Origin: CAIUSP01 sp964594365
Lineage (GTDB): Bacteria > Actinomycetota > Thermoleophilia > Solirubrobacterales > 70-9
Direction of reading: 5' to 3'
Length of the DNA: 64,000 nt
Assembly (NCBI GenBank): GCA_964594365.1
Contig: CAZQMB010000008.1
Coordinates: 1-64,000 of the forward strand
Shown: one piece after another, positions 7,536 through 16,626 of the stretch
How the letters are laid out: each line of letters begins with the position of its first letter
Numbering within the stretch: the first letter of the stretch is position 1
The notes under the pieces: generated by a model
What the model was told of the DNA's origin: nothing
Seen by the model: the letters and a program-made list of their open reading frames with translations, nothing else
The model's database searches: none
Translations under genes and position numbers: made by a program

Positions 7536-8936
7536 ATGAAGCACACGACTCAGGGCTGGTGGCTCGAAGAGGCAGGCGCGAGGGATCCTCTTCCCTCTCT
7601 CAGCCGGCACATCGACTGCGACCTGGCGATCCTCGGTGGCGGTTTCACCGGTCTCTGGACGGCTTGGCAGGTCTCGAAGCGTGAACCCTCGATCAAGGTC
7701 GTCGTGGTGGAGAGGGATCGGTGTGGGCACGGCCCGAGTGGCCGAAACGGAGGTTTCGTGATGTCCCTCTGGTCGAGCCTCGAGAACATGGCGCAGAGAT
7801 TCGGTGTGGAGCGTGCGATCGAGACCGCCCGGGCCTCGGCCGACTCCGTGGACGAGATCGGCGCGTTCTGTACCGAGCACGATCTGGATGCCTGGTTCCA
7901 CAAGGGCGGATACATGATGGTGTCGGCCTCTCCTGCTCAGGATGCGGTCTGGCAATCCGAGGTTGCCGCCTGCCACGAATACGGAGTGCCGGAGGTTGCA
8001 AGAGAACTCGAGCCGGGCGAAGTGGCCGAGCGCTGTCGTTCCCCTCTGTTCAGGGGCGGCGCGTACTTCCCGGATTCGGCCACCGTGCAGCCCGGGCGCC
8101 TCGCGCTCGGACTGCGAGCGATCGTGGCCGGTCTACCGAACGTCGAGGTATTCGAGTCCTCGCCGGTGCGCTCGGTCGAGGCTGGCCCGTGGGGATGCCG
8201 TATCGAGGCCGGATCAGGATCACTGTCCTCCAAGAGCGCGGTTCTCGCGATGGGCGGTGTGATGGCCGGATCACGCTCCCCGCTGAAAGGCAGGTTGACG
8301 GTTGCGTCGAGCCACATCGCCCTCACCGAGCCGGTGCCGGATCTGCTCGAGGAGATCAGTTGGACCGGGGGAGAGAGCATCACCGACGGCCGGAGGTTGG
8401 TGAACTACTTCAGGACCACCGAGGACGGACGCATCGCCTTCGGCTGGGGCGGGGGCGAGATCGCGTGCGGGGGGCGTATCGAGGGTCGAGCCGAGATCGA
8501 CCGCGAGGTGATCGATCAGGTAATCGCGAACCTCCTCCGGACCTTCCCTAGTCTGGCCGGGAAGCAGATCACCCACGCTTGGGGAGGGCCCATCGACGCC
8601 TCTCCGACCCACCTGCCCTCGATCGTTCAGCTCGGCTCGGACCCCGTCTACGCGGCCTTCGGTTACACGGGTAACGGGGTGGGCCCGTCGCATCTTGCCG
8701 GCAAGGTCCTCGCATCCCTCGCGCTGGAGGTCTCAGATGAATTGACGCGCCTTCCGCTCGTCAATCCCGAGCCTCAGCGTGTCCCGGGGGGCCTCGCTGG
8801 TTGGATCGGTGGGAGTGTCATTCGCAATGCGATGGTCCGCCGTGAGGCCGCCGAGGATGCGGGCCAGAGTCCTGCATCGGTCGATCGACTCGTCTCGGAG
8901 GTACCCGAACTGATCGGGTTCCACATAGGGCGTTAG
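7536..8936 (+). CDS. FAD-dependent amino-acid/amine oxidoreductase (DAO family)
   Basis: The 466-residue protein has an N-terminal Rossmann FAD motif (AILGGGFTGLWTA, residues about 33-45), GPSGRNGGFV, and a C-terminal FGYTGNGVGPSHLAGK. This order is typical of D-amino-acid oxidase-fold enzymes such as gamma-glutamylputrescine oxidase PuuB or glycine/sarcosine oxidases. It likely oxidises an amine or amino acid to the imine, with O2 or a carrier as acceptor. No signal peptide is seen. A GNAT acetyltransferase starts three bases after its stop, so the two are probably one operon. The substrate is uncertain. Confidence 0.85.
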   Translation: MKHTTQGWWLEEAGARDPLPSLSRHIDCDLAILGGGFTGLWTAWQVSKREPSIKVVVVERDRCGHGPSGRNGGFVMSLWSSLENMAQRFGVERAIETARASADSVDEIGAFCTEHDLDAWFHKGGYMMVSASPAQDAVWQSEVAACHEYGVPEVARELEPGEVAERCRSPLFRGGAYFPDSATVQPGRLALGLRAIVAGLPNVEVFESSPVRSVEAGPWGCRIEAGSGSLSSKSAVLAMGGVMAGSRSPLKGRLTVASSHIALTEPVPDLLEEISWTGGESITDGRRLVNYFRTTEDGRIAFGWGGGEIACGGRIEGRAEIDREVIDQVIANLLRTFPSLAGKQITHAWGGPIDASPTHLPSIVQLGSDPVYAAFGYTGNGVGPSHLAGKVLASLALEVSDELTRLPLVNPEPQRVPGGLAGWIGGSVIRNAMVRREAAEDAGQSPASVDRLVSEVPELIGFHIGR

Positions 8937-8938
8937 CG

Positions 8939-9448
8939 ATGAACGACCAGTCGAACGTGAATCCAGACCTGAAGCTCCTGCCGGGTTCGAAGGAGCTCGC
9001 CAAGGACATCGAGATCCGCGATGCCAGGGTCGATGAGATTCCTGACCTGATGCCTCTGCTTCGCGCCTACTGCGACTTCTACGAGTGCGACCCGACCGAT
9101 GACGGTCTCAGGGCCTTTGCCGAGAAGATGCTCACCGAGTCGAGGTGGGGGTGCCTGTTCATCGCCCGCGACTCCGTACGCGCGGTCGGGTTTGCGGCCC
9201 TGGCCTGGAAGTGGTCGAGCCTGCGCGGCTCACTGATCGGCTACCTGGATGATCTGTACGTCGATCCCGATGCGCGCGGCAAGGGCGTAGCCGACGCCCT
9301 CATCTCGGCCTGCGCCGAGCGAGCTACCGGGAAGGGTGCGACCGCACTGGTCTGGCTCACCGCCGATGACAATCACAGGGCCCAGGCGGTGTACGACCGC
9401 CTGGGTGGAACCTTCGGCGTCTACCGCGAGTACGACCTGGACCTGTAG
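8939..9448 (+). CDS. GNAT family N-acetyltransferase
   Basis: The 169-residue protein has the GNAT fold. Its motif A, YLDDLYVDPDARGKGVADAL, lies around residues 101-120 and binds the acetyl-CoA pyrophosphate. It ends in VWLTADDNHRAQAVYDRLGG, typical of motif B. The ATG starts just after the upstream oxidase, so the pair may modify and oxidise the same amine, but this is inference. Confidence 0.88.
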   Translation: MNDQSNVNPDLKLLPGSKELAKDIEIRDARVDEIPDLMPLLRAYCDFYECDPTDDGLRAFAEKMLTESRWGCLFIARDSVRAVGFAALAWKWSSLRGSLIGYLDDLYVDPDARGKGVADALISACAERATGKGATALVWLTADDNHRAQAVYDRLGGTFGVYREYDLDL

Positions 9449-9473
9449 GCCACGAGTCCGGAGTCCGGCCTCG

Positions 9474-10937
9474 TCACCAACGTGAGGTGACGACCTTCTT
9501 GCGCGTATAGAACTCGACGGCGTCGTGCCCGTTCGCGTGCAGGTCACCGTCTATCGAGTCCTTCCAACCCGAGAAGGGGAACCAGGCGACCGGTGCCGGG
9601 ACTCCGATGTTCACCCCGAGCATCCCCGCCTCTATCCCGTAGCGGTACTGGCGTACCGCCTCACCCGACTCGGTGAAGATCGATCCGGCATTGCCGTAAC
9701 GGGAGCCGTTGGAGAACTCGATCGCCTCGTCCAGATCGTTTGCCCGCCAGAAGGCCAGTACCGGACCGAAGAGTTCCTCTCTGGCGAGTTGACCTTCGGC
9801 GTCGGAGGTCTCGACGATCGTCGGCCCGAGGAATGTCCCGGGGTCCCCACCACCGAGGCGACCATCCAAGACCACCTCGTCACCCGCCTTCTCGGCTGCC
9901 GTCACCGCATCTTCGGCTCGTTGTCTGGAATCGGGTGCGACCATCGGGCAGACATCGGTGTCGGCTCCGTCGCCGGGTCCGGTCACCAGTTCGCTGGCTG
10001 CCTCTACCAACGCATCGCGGACCTCGTCCTGTCGGGCTTTGTCGCCGACCGCGACGAGGACCGATCCAGCGAGGCACCGTTGTCCTGCCGCGCCGAAGGA
10101 AGAAGAGAGGATCGCTGGTACCGATTTGTCCAGATCTGCATCTGGCATCACGATCAGGGAGTTCTTGGCACCTCCGAGGGCCTGGACCCTCTTTCCGCTC
10201 TCGGCGGATCGCGTGGCAACGATGCGGGCGGTACTAGCCTGACCGACGAAGCTGATGGCGTCGATCCCGGGATGTTCGAGTATTCCCTCCACCGCCTCGC
10301 GGGCACCGTGAACCAGATTCAGGACTCCCTCGGGGAAGGCGCCTGTCTCGGCTGCCAGCTCGAAGATCCGCACTGCGGGCCTCGGATCACGCTCCGACGG
10401 CTTGAGGATGAAGCTGTTCCCACACGCAACGGCGAACGGGAGGAACCAGAGAGGGATCATCGCCGGGAAGTTGAAGGGGGTGATCGCCGCCACTACGCCG
10501 ACTGGTTGCCGCACCATCTCGACGTCCATTCCGCTCGCGATCCCTTCCAGATTCTCTCCCTTCATCAGATGCGGAATCGCCGTCGCGGCCTCTACCGATT
10601 CGATACCGCGCTGGACCTCGGCAGACGCATCCGGGAGCGTCTTGCCCATATCCGCCGTCACCAGCGCCGCGATCTCCTCACGGTGCTCGGTCAGGATCTC
10701 GCGCAGCGCCATCACCGATCGAGCTCTCTGCTGGGGAGGGACTGCACGCCACTCCTCTTTCGCAGCCGATGCTGCAGCCACCGCTGCATCTATGTCGGAG
10801 CGGTTGGAGAGCGGAACCTCCGCCGCGAGATCACCTGTTGCAGGGTCGATGTCCGGGAGGGTCTCGGTCCCTGCTGCCTCCACCCACTTTCCACCGATGT
10901 AGTTGCGGAGGGTCTCTTTCTCGGTCGAGATAGCCAT
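9474..10937 (-). CDS. mmsA: Methylmalonate-semialdehyde dehydrogenase (CoA-acylating)
   Basis: A 487-residue aldehyde dehydrogenase. Features of the MMSDH subfamily are NYIGGKWVEA at the start, FNFPAMIPLWFLPFA, GGAKNSLIVMPDAD, the catalytic Cys in GQRCLAGS (about residue 285), and SGWKDS near the end with FYTRKKVVTSRW closing the protein. The enzyme converts methylmalonate or malonate semialdehyde to propionyl- or acetyl-CoA using NAD+ and CoA, in valine, beta-alanine and inositol breakdown. It lies downstream of a class III aminotransferase on the same strand, which could supply the semialdehyde. Propionyl-CoA would feed the methylmalonyl-CoA mutase encoded later in the window. Confidence 0.92.
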   Translation of the reverse strand: MAISTEKETLRNYIGGKWVEAAGTETLPDIDPATGDLAAEVPLSNRSDIDAAVAAASAAKEEWRAVPPQQRARSVMALREILTEHREEIAALVTADMGKTLPDASAEVQRGIESVEAATAIPHLMKGENLEGIASGMDVEMVRQPVGVVAAITPFNFPAMIPLWFLPFAVACGNSFILKPSERDPRPAVRIFELAAETGAFPEGVLNLVHGAREAVEGILEHPGIDAISFVGQASTARIVATRSAESGKRVQALGGAKNSLIVMPDADLDKSVPAILSSSFGAAGQRCLAGSVLVAVGDKARQDEVRDALVEAASELVTGPGDGADTDVCPMVAPDSRQRAEDAVTAAEKAGDEVVLDGRLGGGDPGTFLGPTIVETSDAEGQLAREELFGPVLAFWRANDLDEAIEFSNGSRYGNAGSIFTESGEAVRQYRYGIEAGMLGVNIGVPAPVAWFPFSGWKDSIDGDLHANGHDAVEFYTRKKVVTSRW

Positions 10938-10981
10938 CGGACTAAGCGTAGCGAGGACCGGTTTCCGTCACGCTGCTGCTT

Positions 10982-12343
10982 TCAACCGAGCAGATCCCGG
11001 ACCGCCTCGCCAAAAGCCTCGGTGTGCCGGTCGACGTCCTCATCGGTGGTGGCCGGAGACATCAACGCCATCGAGTGGAAGGGGGTCATCAGGATTCCCC
11101 GGTTCAGCGCGTGCAGGTGCATGAACCTGTCGAGATCCCGGTCCTCGGCGGCCACCGCCTCGCTTCCGTTGCGCGGGGGGTCAGGCCGGAACTTGTATTC
11201 GATCCGACAGCCGATCCTCACCGCATGCCAACCGAGATCGTTGTCGGAGATGATTCCATTGACACCTTCCTCGAACCGCTCGCAGCGAGCGATCATGCTC
11301 TGGAAGGCCTCTTCCGTGAGGACGTCCTCGAGAGTCGCGCGCATCGCAGCGAGAGAGAGGGCATTGCCGGAGAGGGTCCCTCCGATGCCGCCGACATCGG
11401 CAACGTCGAGTGAACCCATGTAGTCGGTAACCATGCCCGCGACCTCTTCGCTCATGCCATAGGTGGCGGCGGGCACCCCTCCGGCCAGTGGCTTGCCGAT
11501 GGTCAACAGGTCGGGTTCGAGTCCGTACTCGCCGGTGTAGCCGCCGGGGCCGGCGCAGATCGTGTGGGTCTCGTCGATGATCAGTAGCGTCCCGTACTTC
11601 CGGGTCAGTTCACGCAGAGCCTCGTGATATCCCGGGTCGGGGAGGATGATCCCGATGTTGGTCATAGCCGGCTCTGCCAGTACGCAGGCGATCTCCTGCG
11701 TTGCGAGCGCCCGCTCGAGTGCATCCAAGTCGTTCCATTCGACCGCGACCGTTGTCTCGGCCGGATCGACCGGCGGGCCGATGTTGTCCGGGCGCGAGAC
11801 CGTCTCGCCGGACTGGTCTGTGACGGCGAAGGTCTCGTCTACCGAGCCGTGGTAGCACCATGAGTAGACGAGGACCTTGGGACGTCGCGTGATCGCCCGG
11901 CAGAGCCGCAGGGCAAATCGGTTGGCATCGGTTGCCGTCAGGGCGAACTGCCAGTAGGGAAGGCCGAACCTGCGCTTGAGATCCTCCCCGACCGCAGCCG
12001 AATCGGCCGAGGGGAGCATCAAGGTGATTCCGTTGCCCGCCTGTCCCTCGATCGCGGAAACCGTCGGGGGAGGTGAGTGCCCGGTCATCGCTCCGGTATC
12101 GCCCAGGCAGAAGTCGACGTAGTCGTTCCCGTCGATATCGCGGAACCGCGCGCCCTCGGCTGAGTCGACGAACACCGGATACGGCCCAGCCCAGTCGGTC
12201 ATCCACGGCATCGGCACACCGGCCAAGAGCGAATCCTTGGAGCGCTCGAACATCTCGGCGGACCTCGGGGTCCGTGAGCAGAAGAGTGCTTCCTCCGACT
12301 CCAGTAGTTCGGCCAGTCTCTTTCGGTCTATCTCGGTTGTCAT
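10982..12343 (-). CDS. Class III PLP aminotransferase
   Basis: The 453-residue protein shows the fold-type I class III pattern. LIIDETHT contains the PLP-ring Asp, and TIGKPLAGG carries the Schiff-base Lys at about residue 284. The N-terminal half (GNDYVDFCLGDTGAMTGH) and TATDANRFALRLCRA resemble the glutamate-1-semialdehyde aminomutase-like subgroup. Its start overlaps the stop of the WS/DGAT gene by one base, and mmsA lies 44 bases downstream. A beta-amino acid or omega-amino acid transaminase feeding MmsA fits the context. The sequence alone does not fix the substrate. Confidence 0.85.
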   Translation of the reverse strand: MTTEIDRKRLAELLESEEALFCSRTPRSAEMFERSKDSLLAGVPMPWMTDWAGPYPVFVDSAEGARFRDIDGNDYVDFCLGDTGAMTGHSPPPTVSAIEGQAGNGITLMLPSADSAAVGEDLKRRFGLPYWQFALTATDANRFALRLCRAITRRPKVLVYSWCYHGSVDETFAVTDQSGETVSRPDNIGPPVDPAETTVAVEWNDLDALERALATQEIACVLAEPAMTNIGIILPDPGYHEALRELTRKYGTLLIIDETHTICAGPGGYTGEYGLEPDLLTIGKPLAGGVPAATYGMSEEVAGMVTDYMGSLDVADVGGIGGTLSGNALSLAAMRATLEDVLTEEAFQSMIARCERFEEGVNGIISDNDLGWHAVRIGCRIEYKFRPDPPRNGSEAVAAEDRDLDRFMHLHALNRGILMTPFHSMALMSPATTDEDVDRHTEAFGEAVRDLLG

Positions 12344-13662
12344 CAGTTGAGCGCGAGTTCGAGTTGATCGAGTGCGTCGATTATCCCGGAGGCGATGCGC
12401 TCGGTCCCTTCCACCGCCTCAGGATCCGAGCAGACACCGAAAGTTATCCGGTCTCCGATCGAGATTATCGCGATCCGAACCGCATGCCGATCGGCTGGTT
12501 CGGCGAGCGTCACCAGGCCGCCGGTCGGTCGTCCCAGCACCTGCGCGGCAGTTCTCGGACCGGGAACGTTGGAGACCGAGAGAGCAAACTCTCGCGGGCC
12601 GGAACTCAAACGGGTACTCGCCTTGTGCAGCGGCGCGTAGCGTCCGATCGCGTGGAAGAAGTCGTAGAGCGTCTCCGCATCGTGATTGGTCTTGCGCTCG
12701 TGTGTCTCGGCGTTGATCTGCTTCAACCGCTCGATCGGGGACGGGCTGCCCAACGGCAGGTCTACGAACAGGAAGGAGTCGCGATTGCCGATCCCATCCG
12801 CTTCGTCTTGGCTGTGGAGGCTCACAGGAACCTGCGCCTTCAATCGCTTGGGTCGCTTGCCGCCCGTTGCAAGCCACGCGTCCAGCGAGCCACCCACCGC
12901 CGCCAGCACTACATCGTTCACGGTCACGGTCTCTCCGGCAGCCTTGCCGATCCTCTTCACCCGTTCGAGGGAGACCTCGGCCCAGGCGACCTCTCGGGAT
13001 CCCGAGATGTGCCGAGCGAGGGGAGTCTTCCTGGAGGGCGTCAACTCGCGCAGGAGTGTGCGTAGCGTTTCGAACACGGAGCGGCGTTGCGGCGGTGGAG
13101 CGGCACCGCCGGTGGGGCCTCGGGTTGCCGGATGCGCAGAGCTCCTCGTTGCTGATCGCGGAGAGGTCTGCTCGTCGAAGAAGAGACCTGAGAGGATCTT
13201 GACGGAGCTCACTCCGTCGGCCATGCAGTGGTGGAATCTGGAGATCAGCGCCGTTCGTCCCTCCGTCAGGTGGACCACCTCGATCTGCCAGAGCGGCGCC
13301 GCGTGGTCGAGCCTCGACTCCATCGCCTCGGATACGAGCCTCCTGAGGCCGTCGGAATCGACCGGCCCACCGGTGTGCTCGGTCAGGTGATTGCTGACAT
13401 GGAAAGCCTCGTCGGCCACCCACCAGGAGTCGGCGGGGTTTCCATCGCGCATCTCGACCCTCTGGGTGAGCCTCGGCAAGGCATTCACTCGCTGAGCAAC
13501 CCTTTCCTCGAGTTCGGAGAGCTGGATGCGGTCCCCACTCGGAGTGGGTTCGAGCAGCAAGACCTTGGTCGTGTGACCGTAGATCGTCGCCGATTCGAGA
13601 GCGAGGATCGCTGCGTCGTCTGCCTCCAGCCTCTCCGCATTCGGTGCGGGGGGTTCCGTCAC
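12343..13662 (-). CDS. Wax ester synthase / diacylglycerol acyltransferase (WS/DGAT)
   Basis: A protein of 439 residues with the catalytic motif HHCMADG (residues about 144-150), matching HHxxxDG of WS/DGAT enzymes, and later the PLGSPSPIERL and SNVPGP blocks of the C-terminal domain. These enzymes esterify acyl-CoA to diacylglycerol or fatty alcohols at the membrane face and build storage lipid. It is first in a probable operon with the aminotransferase (1-nt overlap) and mmsA. The insertion around residues 170-185 is Ala/Pro-rich. Confidence 0.9.
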   Translation of the reverse strand: MTEPPAPNAERLEADDAAILALESATIYGHTTKVLLLEPTPSGDRIQLSELEERVAQRVNALPRLTQRVEMRDGNPADSWWVADEAFHVSNHLTEHTGGPVDSDGLRRLVSEAMESRLDHAAPLWQIEVVHLTEGRTALISRFHHCMADGVSSVKILSGLFFDEQTSPRSATRSSAHPATRGPTGGAAPPPQRRSVFETLRTLLRELTPSRKTPLARHISGSREVAWAEVSLERVKRIGKAAGETVTVNDVVLAAVGGSLDAWLATGGKRPKRLKAQVPVSLHSQDEADGIGNRDSFLFVDLPLGSPSPIERLKQINAETHERKTNHDAETLYDFFHAIGRYAPLHKASTRLSSGPREFALSVSNVPGPRTAAQVLGRPTGGLVTLAEPADRHAVRIAIISIGDRITFGVCSDPEAVEGTERIASGIIDALDQLELALN

Positions 13663-13675
13663 TGGTCCGCCCCGG

Positions 13676-14077
13676 CTATCGGCTGGGTGCGCGCAGCAGG
13701 CGGATGACCGTGAAGATGGCCAACAAAGTCATCGTGGCCGCACTGGCGAGGCACCACCGACAGGTGGTCTCGAGCGTCGTTATGGACCAGATGGTGAGGA
13801 AGGCGCTGACGCCGAACCCGACCAGTGCGAGCAGTGCTCCGGTCATCCGACCGAGGTCGCCACGGATGAACAGCGAGCCGAGGATCATCACGTAGCCGAT
13901 CACCCCGATGATCGAGGTGCTGAGCCCGAACTTGTCCGAGTACTCGGAGGTGAGGACCGTGGCACAGCCACCCGTGCCACAGGTGACACCCTTGCCTTCG
14001 ATCGTGATGTAGGTGGCGATCCCGATCCCGATCACGGCGAGGATGCCGATGATCAGGCGAAGTCGGTTATCGGTCAC
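13676..14077 (-). CDS. Vitamin K epoxide reductase (VKOR) family protein
   Basis: The 133-residue four-helix membrane protein has both VKOR cysteine pairs. The loop pair is Cys33/Cys38 in TCGTGGC, and the active-site pair is Cys106/Cys109 in CRWCLAS. A conserved Ser/Thr segment (GLSTSIIGVIGY) follows the loop. Bacterial VKOR reoxidises a DsbA-like partner and passes electrons to quinones. It starts inside the stop of the upstream DsbA gene (4-nt overlap), so the two make an oxidative-folding pair. Confidence 0.94.
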   Translation of the reverse strand: MTDNRLRLIIGILAVIGIGIATYITIEGKGVTCGTGGCATVLTSEYSDKFGLSTSIIGVIGYVMILGSLFIRGDLGRMTGALLALVGFGVSAFLTIWSITTLETTCRWCLASAATMTLLAIFTVIRLLRAPSR

Positions 14078-14772
14078 TTCGAGCGGGCGGCCTCGAGTGC
14101 CTGCTCGAAGGAGGCGTAGTCGAAGCTCTCGAGCTCGATCGGCACCGGATCACCGTTCCCGGTCTTGAGGAAGAGCGAGGGTGTACTGGAGACTCCGTAT
14201 TCGCCGGCGAGCGCGAGGTCTTCCGCGAATACCGCCTGCGCTGCCTCGGAGGTGCGATCGGCTTGTGCCTGATCTACGTCGAGGCCCGGAATTGCGTCGT
14301 AGATGCTGGTGATGAAGTCATCGGTCACGTAGCCGGTGTTCTCGATTCCCTGGTTGAGGTAGAAGAGGTCGGTGAACTGCCAGAGCTTGTCCTGCAGCGA
14401 TGCGGCGGCTGCAGCGGTGGCGGCAGTCGTCGACTGGACCCCGTCTCCGACGATGGCGATCAGCCTGAGTTCGAGTTTGACCTTGCCGGTTCGGACCTGC
14501 TTGTCGACCAGCTCCGGGAGCGTTTCCTTGGCGAATTCTCCACAGAAGGGACATTGGAGGTCTGCGAACTCCACGATCGTCTCCGGGGCATCCGGATCAC
14601 CGAGCACTACGCCGCTCTGGGGGATCCCGGCGAAGCGCTTCTCCACTTCCTTGGAGTTGGCTGCGGGGCCCGCGCTCGTCTCGCTGCCGCCCTGACTGAA
14701 GACGACCACCAAGACGACGATCACGGCCGCGAGGACGCCGATGATGGTGAGCTGTTGTGCCCGCTTGCTCAT
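14074..14772 (-). CDS. DsbA-like thiol:disulfide oxidoreductase, membrane-anchored
   Basis: A 232-residue protein. One N-terminal helix (residues 7-26) anchors it or acts as an uncleaved signal. The thioredoxin fold follows with active site CPFC (Cys74, Cys77) and the cis-Pro loop in VSSTPSLFL. It would introduce disulfides into exported proteins, with its electrons taken by the VKOR encoded immediately downstream with an ATGA overlap. A gene for 4-thiouridine or cytochrome maturation functions is not nearby, which supports general folding as its role. Confidence 0.92.
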   Translation of the reverse strand: MSKRAQQLTIIGVLAAVIVVLVVVFSQGGSETSAGPAANSKEVEKRFAGIPQSGVVLGDPDAPETIVEFADLQCPFCGEFAKETLPELVDKQVRTGKVKLELRLIAIVGDGVQSTTAATAAAAASLQDKLWQFTDLFYLNQGIENTGYVTDDFITSIYDAIPGLDVDQAQADRTSEAAQAVFAEDLALAGEYGVSSTPSLFLKTGNGDPVPIELESFDYASFEQALEAARSK

Positions 14773-14809
14773 CGTCGGATAAGTCTAGCCATACAGACCC
14801 CTCGATCGG

Positions 14810-15550
14810 TCAGGCGGCGCGTCGGAGGTCCCCCAGCTGGATATCCGGAACGTGGATCCAGCCTTCTCGAGCGGCCCTGTCAGCATCATTCCGATCGGGG
14901 CCGTTGGTGGCCCCGAGTGCCGCAGCACGTGCGATCAAGGAGCAGATCAGAGCGTCGAGTTGGTTGTGGTCACGCTCCAGCGCCGATCGATCAGCTTCCC
15001 CGAAATCGATTCCTCCGATCCCCGCCTCCACTGATTCGAGGATCCGCGGCAGCCGATCCCTTCCCTTGGCGCTCTTGTAGCCGGTGGCATCGATGCCCCA
15101 GCTCTCGAGCGCCGCAGCCGGATAGACCTCACACAGATACCCATCGCCGCTCCTGTCGACGGGCCTGCCCCTTGCGGCCATCAGGGTCTGGAGATCCACG
15201 GCCCGTAGCGCCACGACTCCGATCAGATCGGTCGAGACGCTCAGCGGCCGCCGACCGGACTCCTGCTGGAGCCTGCGATCGGTCTCCCGAAGGGTCAACA
15301 GCCTCCGGTCGGGGAGCTCGTCCCTCCTGCGCTGAGCGTGGTGATCGCCTACCGCCTGGATGAAGTCGTCAGGCCAACCCAGCGGGGCGTCCAGCCCCAC
15401 CTTGTCGGCATCGAGCATCGCTTCCACGAGGGCTCCGTCGTTCAATCCGCAGCGAAGGTCCTCGACTGCGACTTCGCCTTCCTCCCAACTCGTGAGGCAG
15501 ATCGCCGTCGACTCCGGCTGAGCAGCGAGATCTATCCCGAGACACCTCAT
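14810..15550 (-). CDS. DUF429 domain protein (predicted RNase H-like nuclease fold)
   Basis: The 246-residue protein begins CLGIDLAAQP and contains VGLDAPLGWP, EVYPAAALESWG and DALICSLIARAAAL. This matches DUF429, a family predicted to have an RNase H-like fold with Asp residues in the first strand and in LDAP. No biochemical role is established. Its start lies one base from an upstream, alternative start of the divergent Nudix gene, so promoter sequences must overlap coding DNA. Confidence 0.82.
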   Translation of the reverse strand: MRCLGIDLAAQPESTAICLTSWEEGEVAVEDLRCGLNDGALVEAMLDADKVGLDAPLGWPDDFIQAVGDHHAQRRRDELPDRRLLTLRETDRRLQQESGRRPLSVSTDLIGVVALRAVDLQTLMAARGRPVDRSGDGYLCEVYPAAALESWGIDATGYKSAKGRDRLPRILESVEAGIGGIDFGEADRSALERDHNQLDALICSLIARAAALGATNGPDRNDADRAAREGWIHVPDIQLGDLRRAA

Positions 15551-15584
15551 GCAGAGATCCTATGCGGGCCTTAGGCTCCCCGAC

Positions 15585-16079
15585 ATGGGTGGCAAGAAGA
15601 AGGGCTCCAAGAAGCCCCGGAAGCAGAAGATCAAGAAGGTCGACAAGAAGACGAGGAAGAAGGTCCGGAAGAGGACCAAGCGCGCCGACATCGAAGCGGC
15701 CGGCGGGGTCATCGTTCGCACCGGGAGGAAGAAGTCGATCGAGATTGCGGTGGTACACCGGCCCAAGTACGACGACTGGTCCCTACCCAAGGGCAAGCTC
15801 GACAAGGGTGAGAAGTTCAAGAAGGCGGCACTGCGTGAGGTTCGTGAGGAAACAGGACTGATCTGCGAGCCGATTCGCGAACTGTCTCCGACCATCTACG
15901 CAATCGGTGGAGGAAAGACCAAGTTGGTCAGGTACTGGTTGATGGATCCGATCGACGGATCGTTCGAGCCCAACAACGAGGTCGATGAGCTTCGCTGGCT
16001 CGATCCCGCGAAGGCTGCCGATCTCCTCTCGTACAGGCATGATCGTGACTTGGTCCTCGAGACCATCGCCGATCTCTAG
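15585..16079 (+). CDS. Nudix hydrolase with Lys/Arg-rich N-terminal tail
   Basis: From ATG 15585 the protein has 164 residues. The Nudix box GKLDKGEKFKKAALREVREETGL is complete at the G, E, REXXEE positions, so it should be an active diphosphohydrolase. The PKGKLDKGE context resembles Ap4A/diadenosine-polyphosphate or MutT-type enzymes. The first 35 residues are extremely basic (KKKGSKKPRKQK...), far more than usual for the family, and may bind RNA or DNA. An in-frame ATG at 15549 would add 12 residues. Neither start has a clear Shine-Dalgarno sequence. Confidence 0.88.
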   Translation: MGGKKKGSKKPRKQKIKKVDKKTRKKVRKRTKRADIEAAGGVIVRTGRKKSIEIAVVHRPKYDDWSLPKGKLDKGEKFKKAALREVREETGLICEPIRELSPTIYAIGGGKTKLVRYWLMDPIDGSFEPNNEVDELRWLDPAKAADLLSYRHDRDLVLETIADL

Positions 16080-16122
16080 GATTGTCACCGAGGGTTGAAG
16101 CTCCGACGACGAGGAGGCTCGA

Positions 16123-16605
16123 GTGACCGACGAATCCGCAATCCAGACCGCCACCTTCGCGGCTGGCTGCTTCTGGCAGATAGAGGTCGAGTTTCGGAAT
16201 ACCGAGGGCGTGACCGACGCGATCGTCGGCTACACCGGAGGCGATGTGTCAGATCCGAGTTACGAGCAGGTCTGCACGGGATCGACAGGCCACGCCGAGG
16301 CATGCGAGGTCCGCTTCGATCCAGACCTGGTCTCCTACGAGCAGCTGCTCGCGGTCTTCTGGCGGATCCACGATCCGACCCAATTGAACCGCCAGGGTCC
16401 GGACATCGGATCCCAGTACCGCTCCGCGATCTTCTTCCACTCACCGGAGCAGGAGTCTGAGGCGATCGCCTCCAGAGAGCAGGCGCAGAAGAGGTTCCCC
16501 GGCCCGATCGTGACCGAGATCGTTCCTGCGACGCACTTCTGGCCTGCCGAGGAGTACCACCAGCGCTACCTCGAGAAGCGCGGCGTGGCTTCCTGCCGGA
16601 TCTAG
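16123..16605 (+). CDS. msrA: Peptide-methionine (S)-S-oxide reductase MsrA
   Basis: The 160-residue protein has AAGCFWQIEVEF with catalytic Cys16, VGYTGGDVSDPSYEQVCTGSTGHAEA, and FWRIHDPTQLNRQGPDIGSQYRS. These are the standard MsrA blocks. The enzyme repairs methionine S-sulfoxide using thioredoxin. The GTG start follows GAGGAGG. An unusual point is Gln-Ile-Glu after GCFW, where most MsrA have a Gly/Glu pattern. A single C-terminal Cys (ASCRI) could be the resolving residue. Confidence 0.94.
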   Translation: MTDESAIQTATFAAGCFWQIEVEFRNTEGVTDAIVGYTGGDVSDPSYEQVCTGSTGHAEACEVRFDPDLVSYEQLLAVFWRIHDPTQLNRQGPDIGSQYRSAIFFHSPEQESEAIASREQAQKRFPGPIVTEIVPATHFWPAEEYHQRYLEKRGVASCRI

Positions 16606-16626
16606 CCGACCGGAACGGACCCCGGA

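Noticed and set aside
9525..11423. Long plus-strand open frame of 632 residues
   Set aside because: It is antisense to mmsA and to the class III aminotransferase, has no recognisable domain, and is typical of GC-rich antisense frames.
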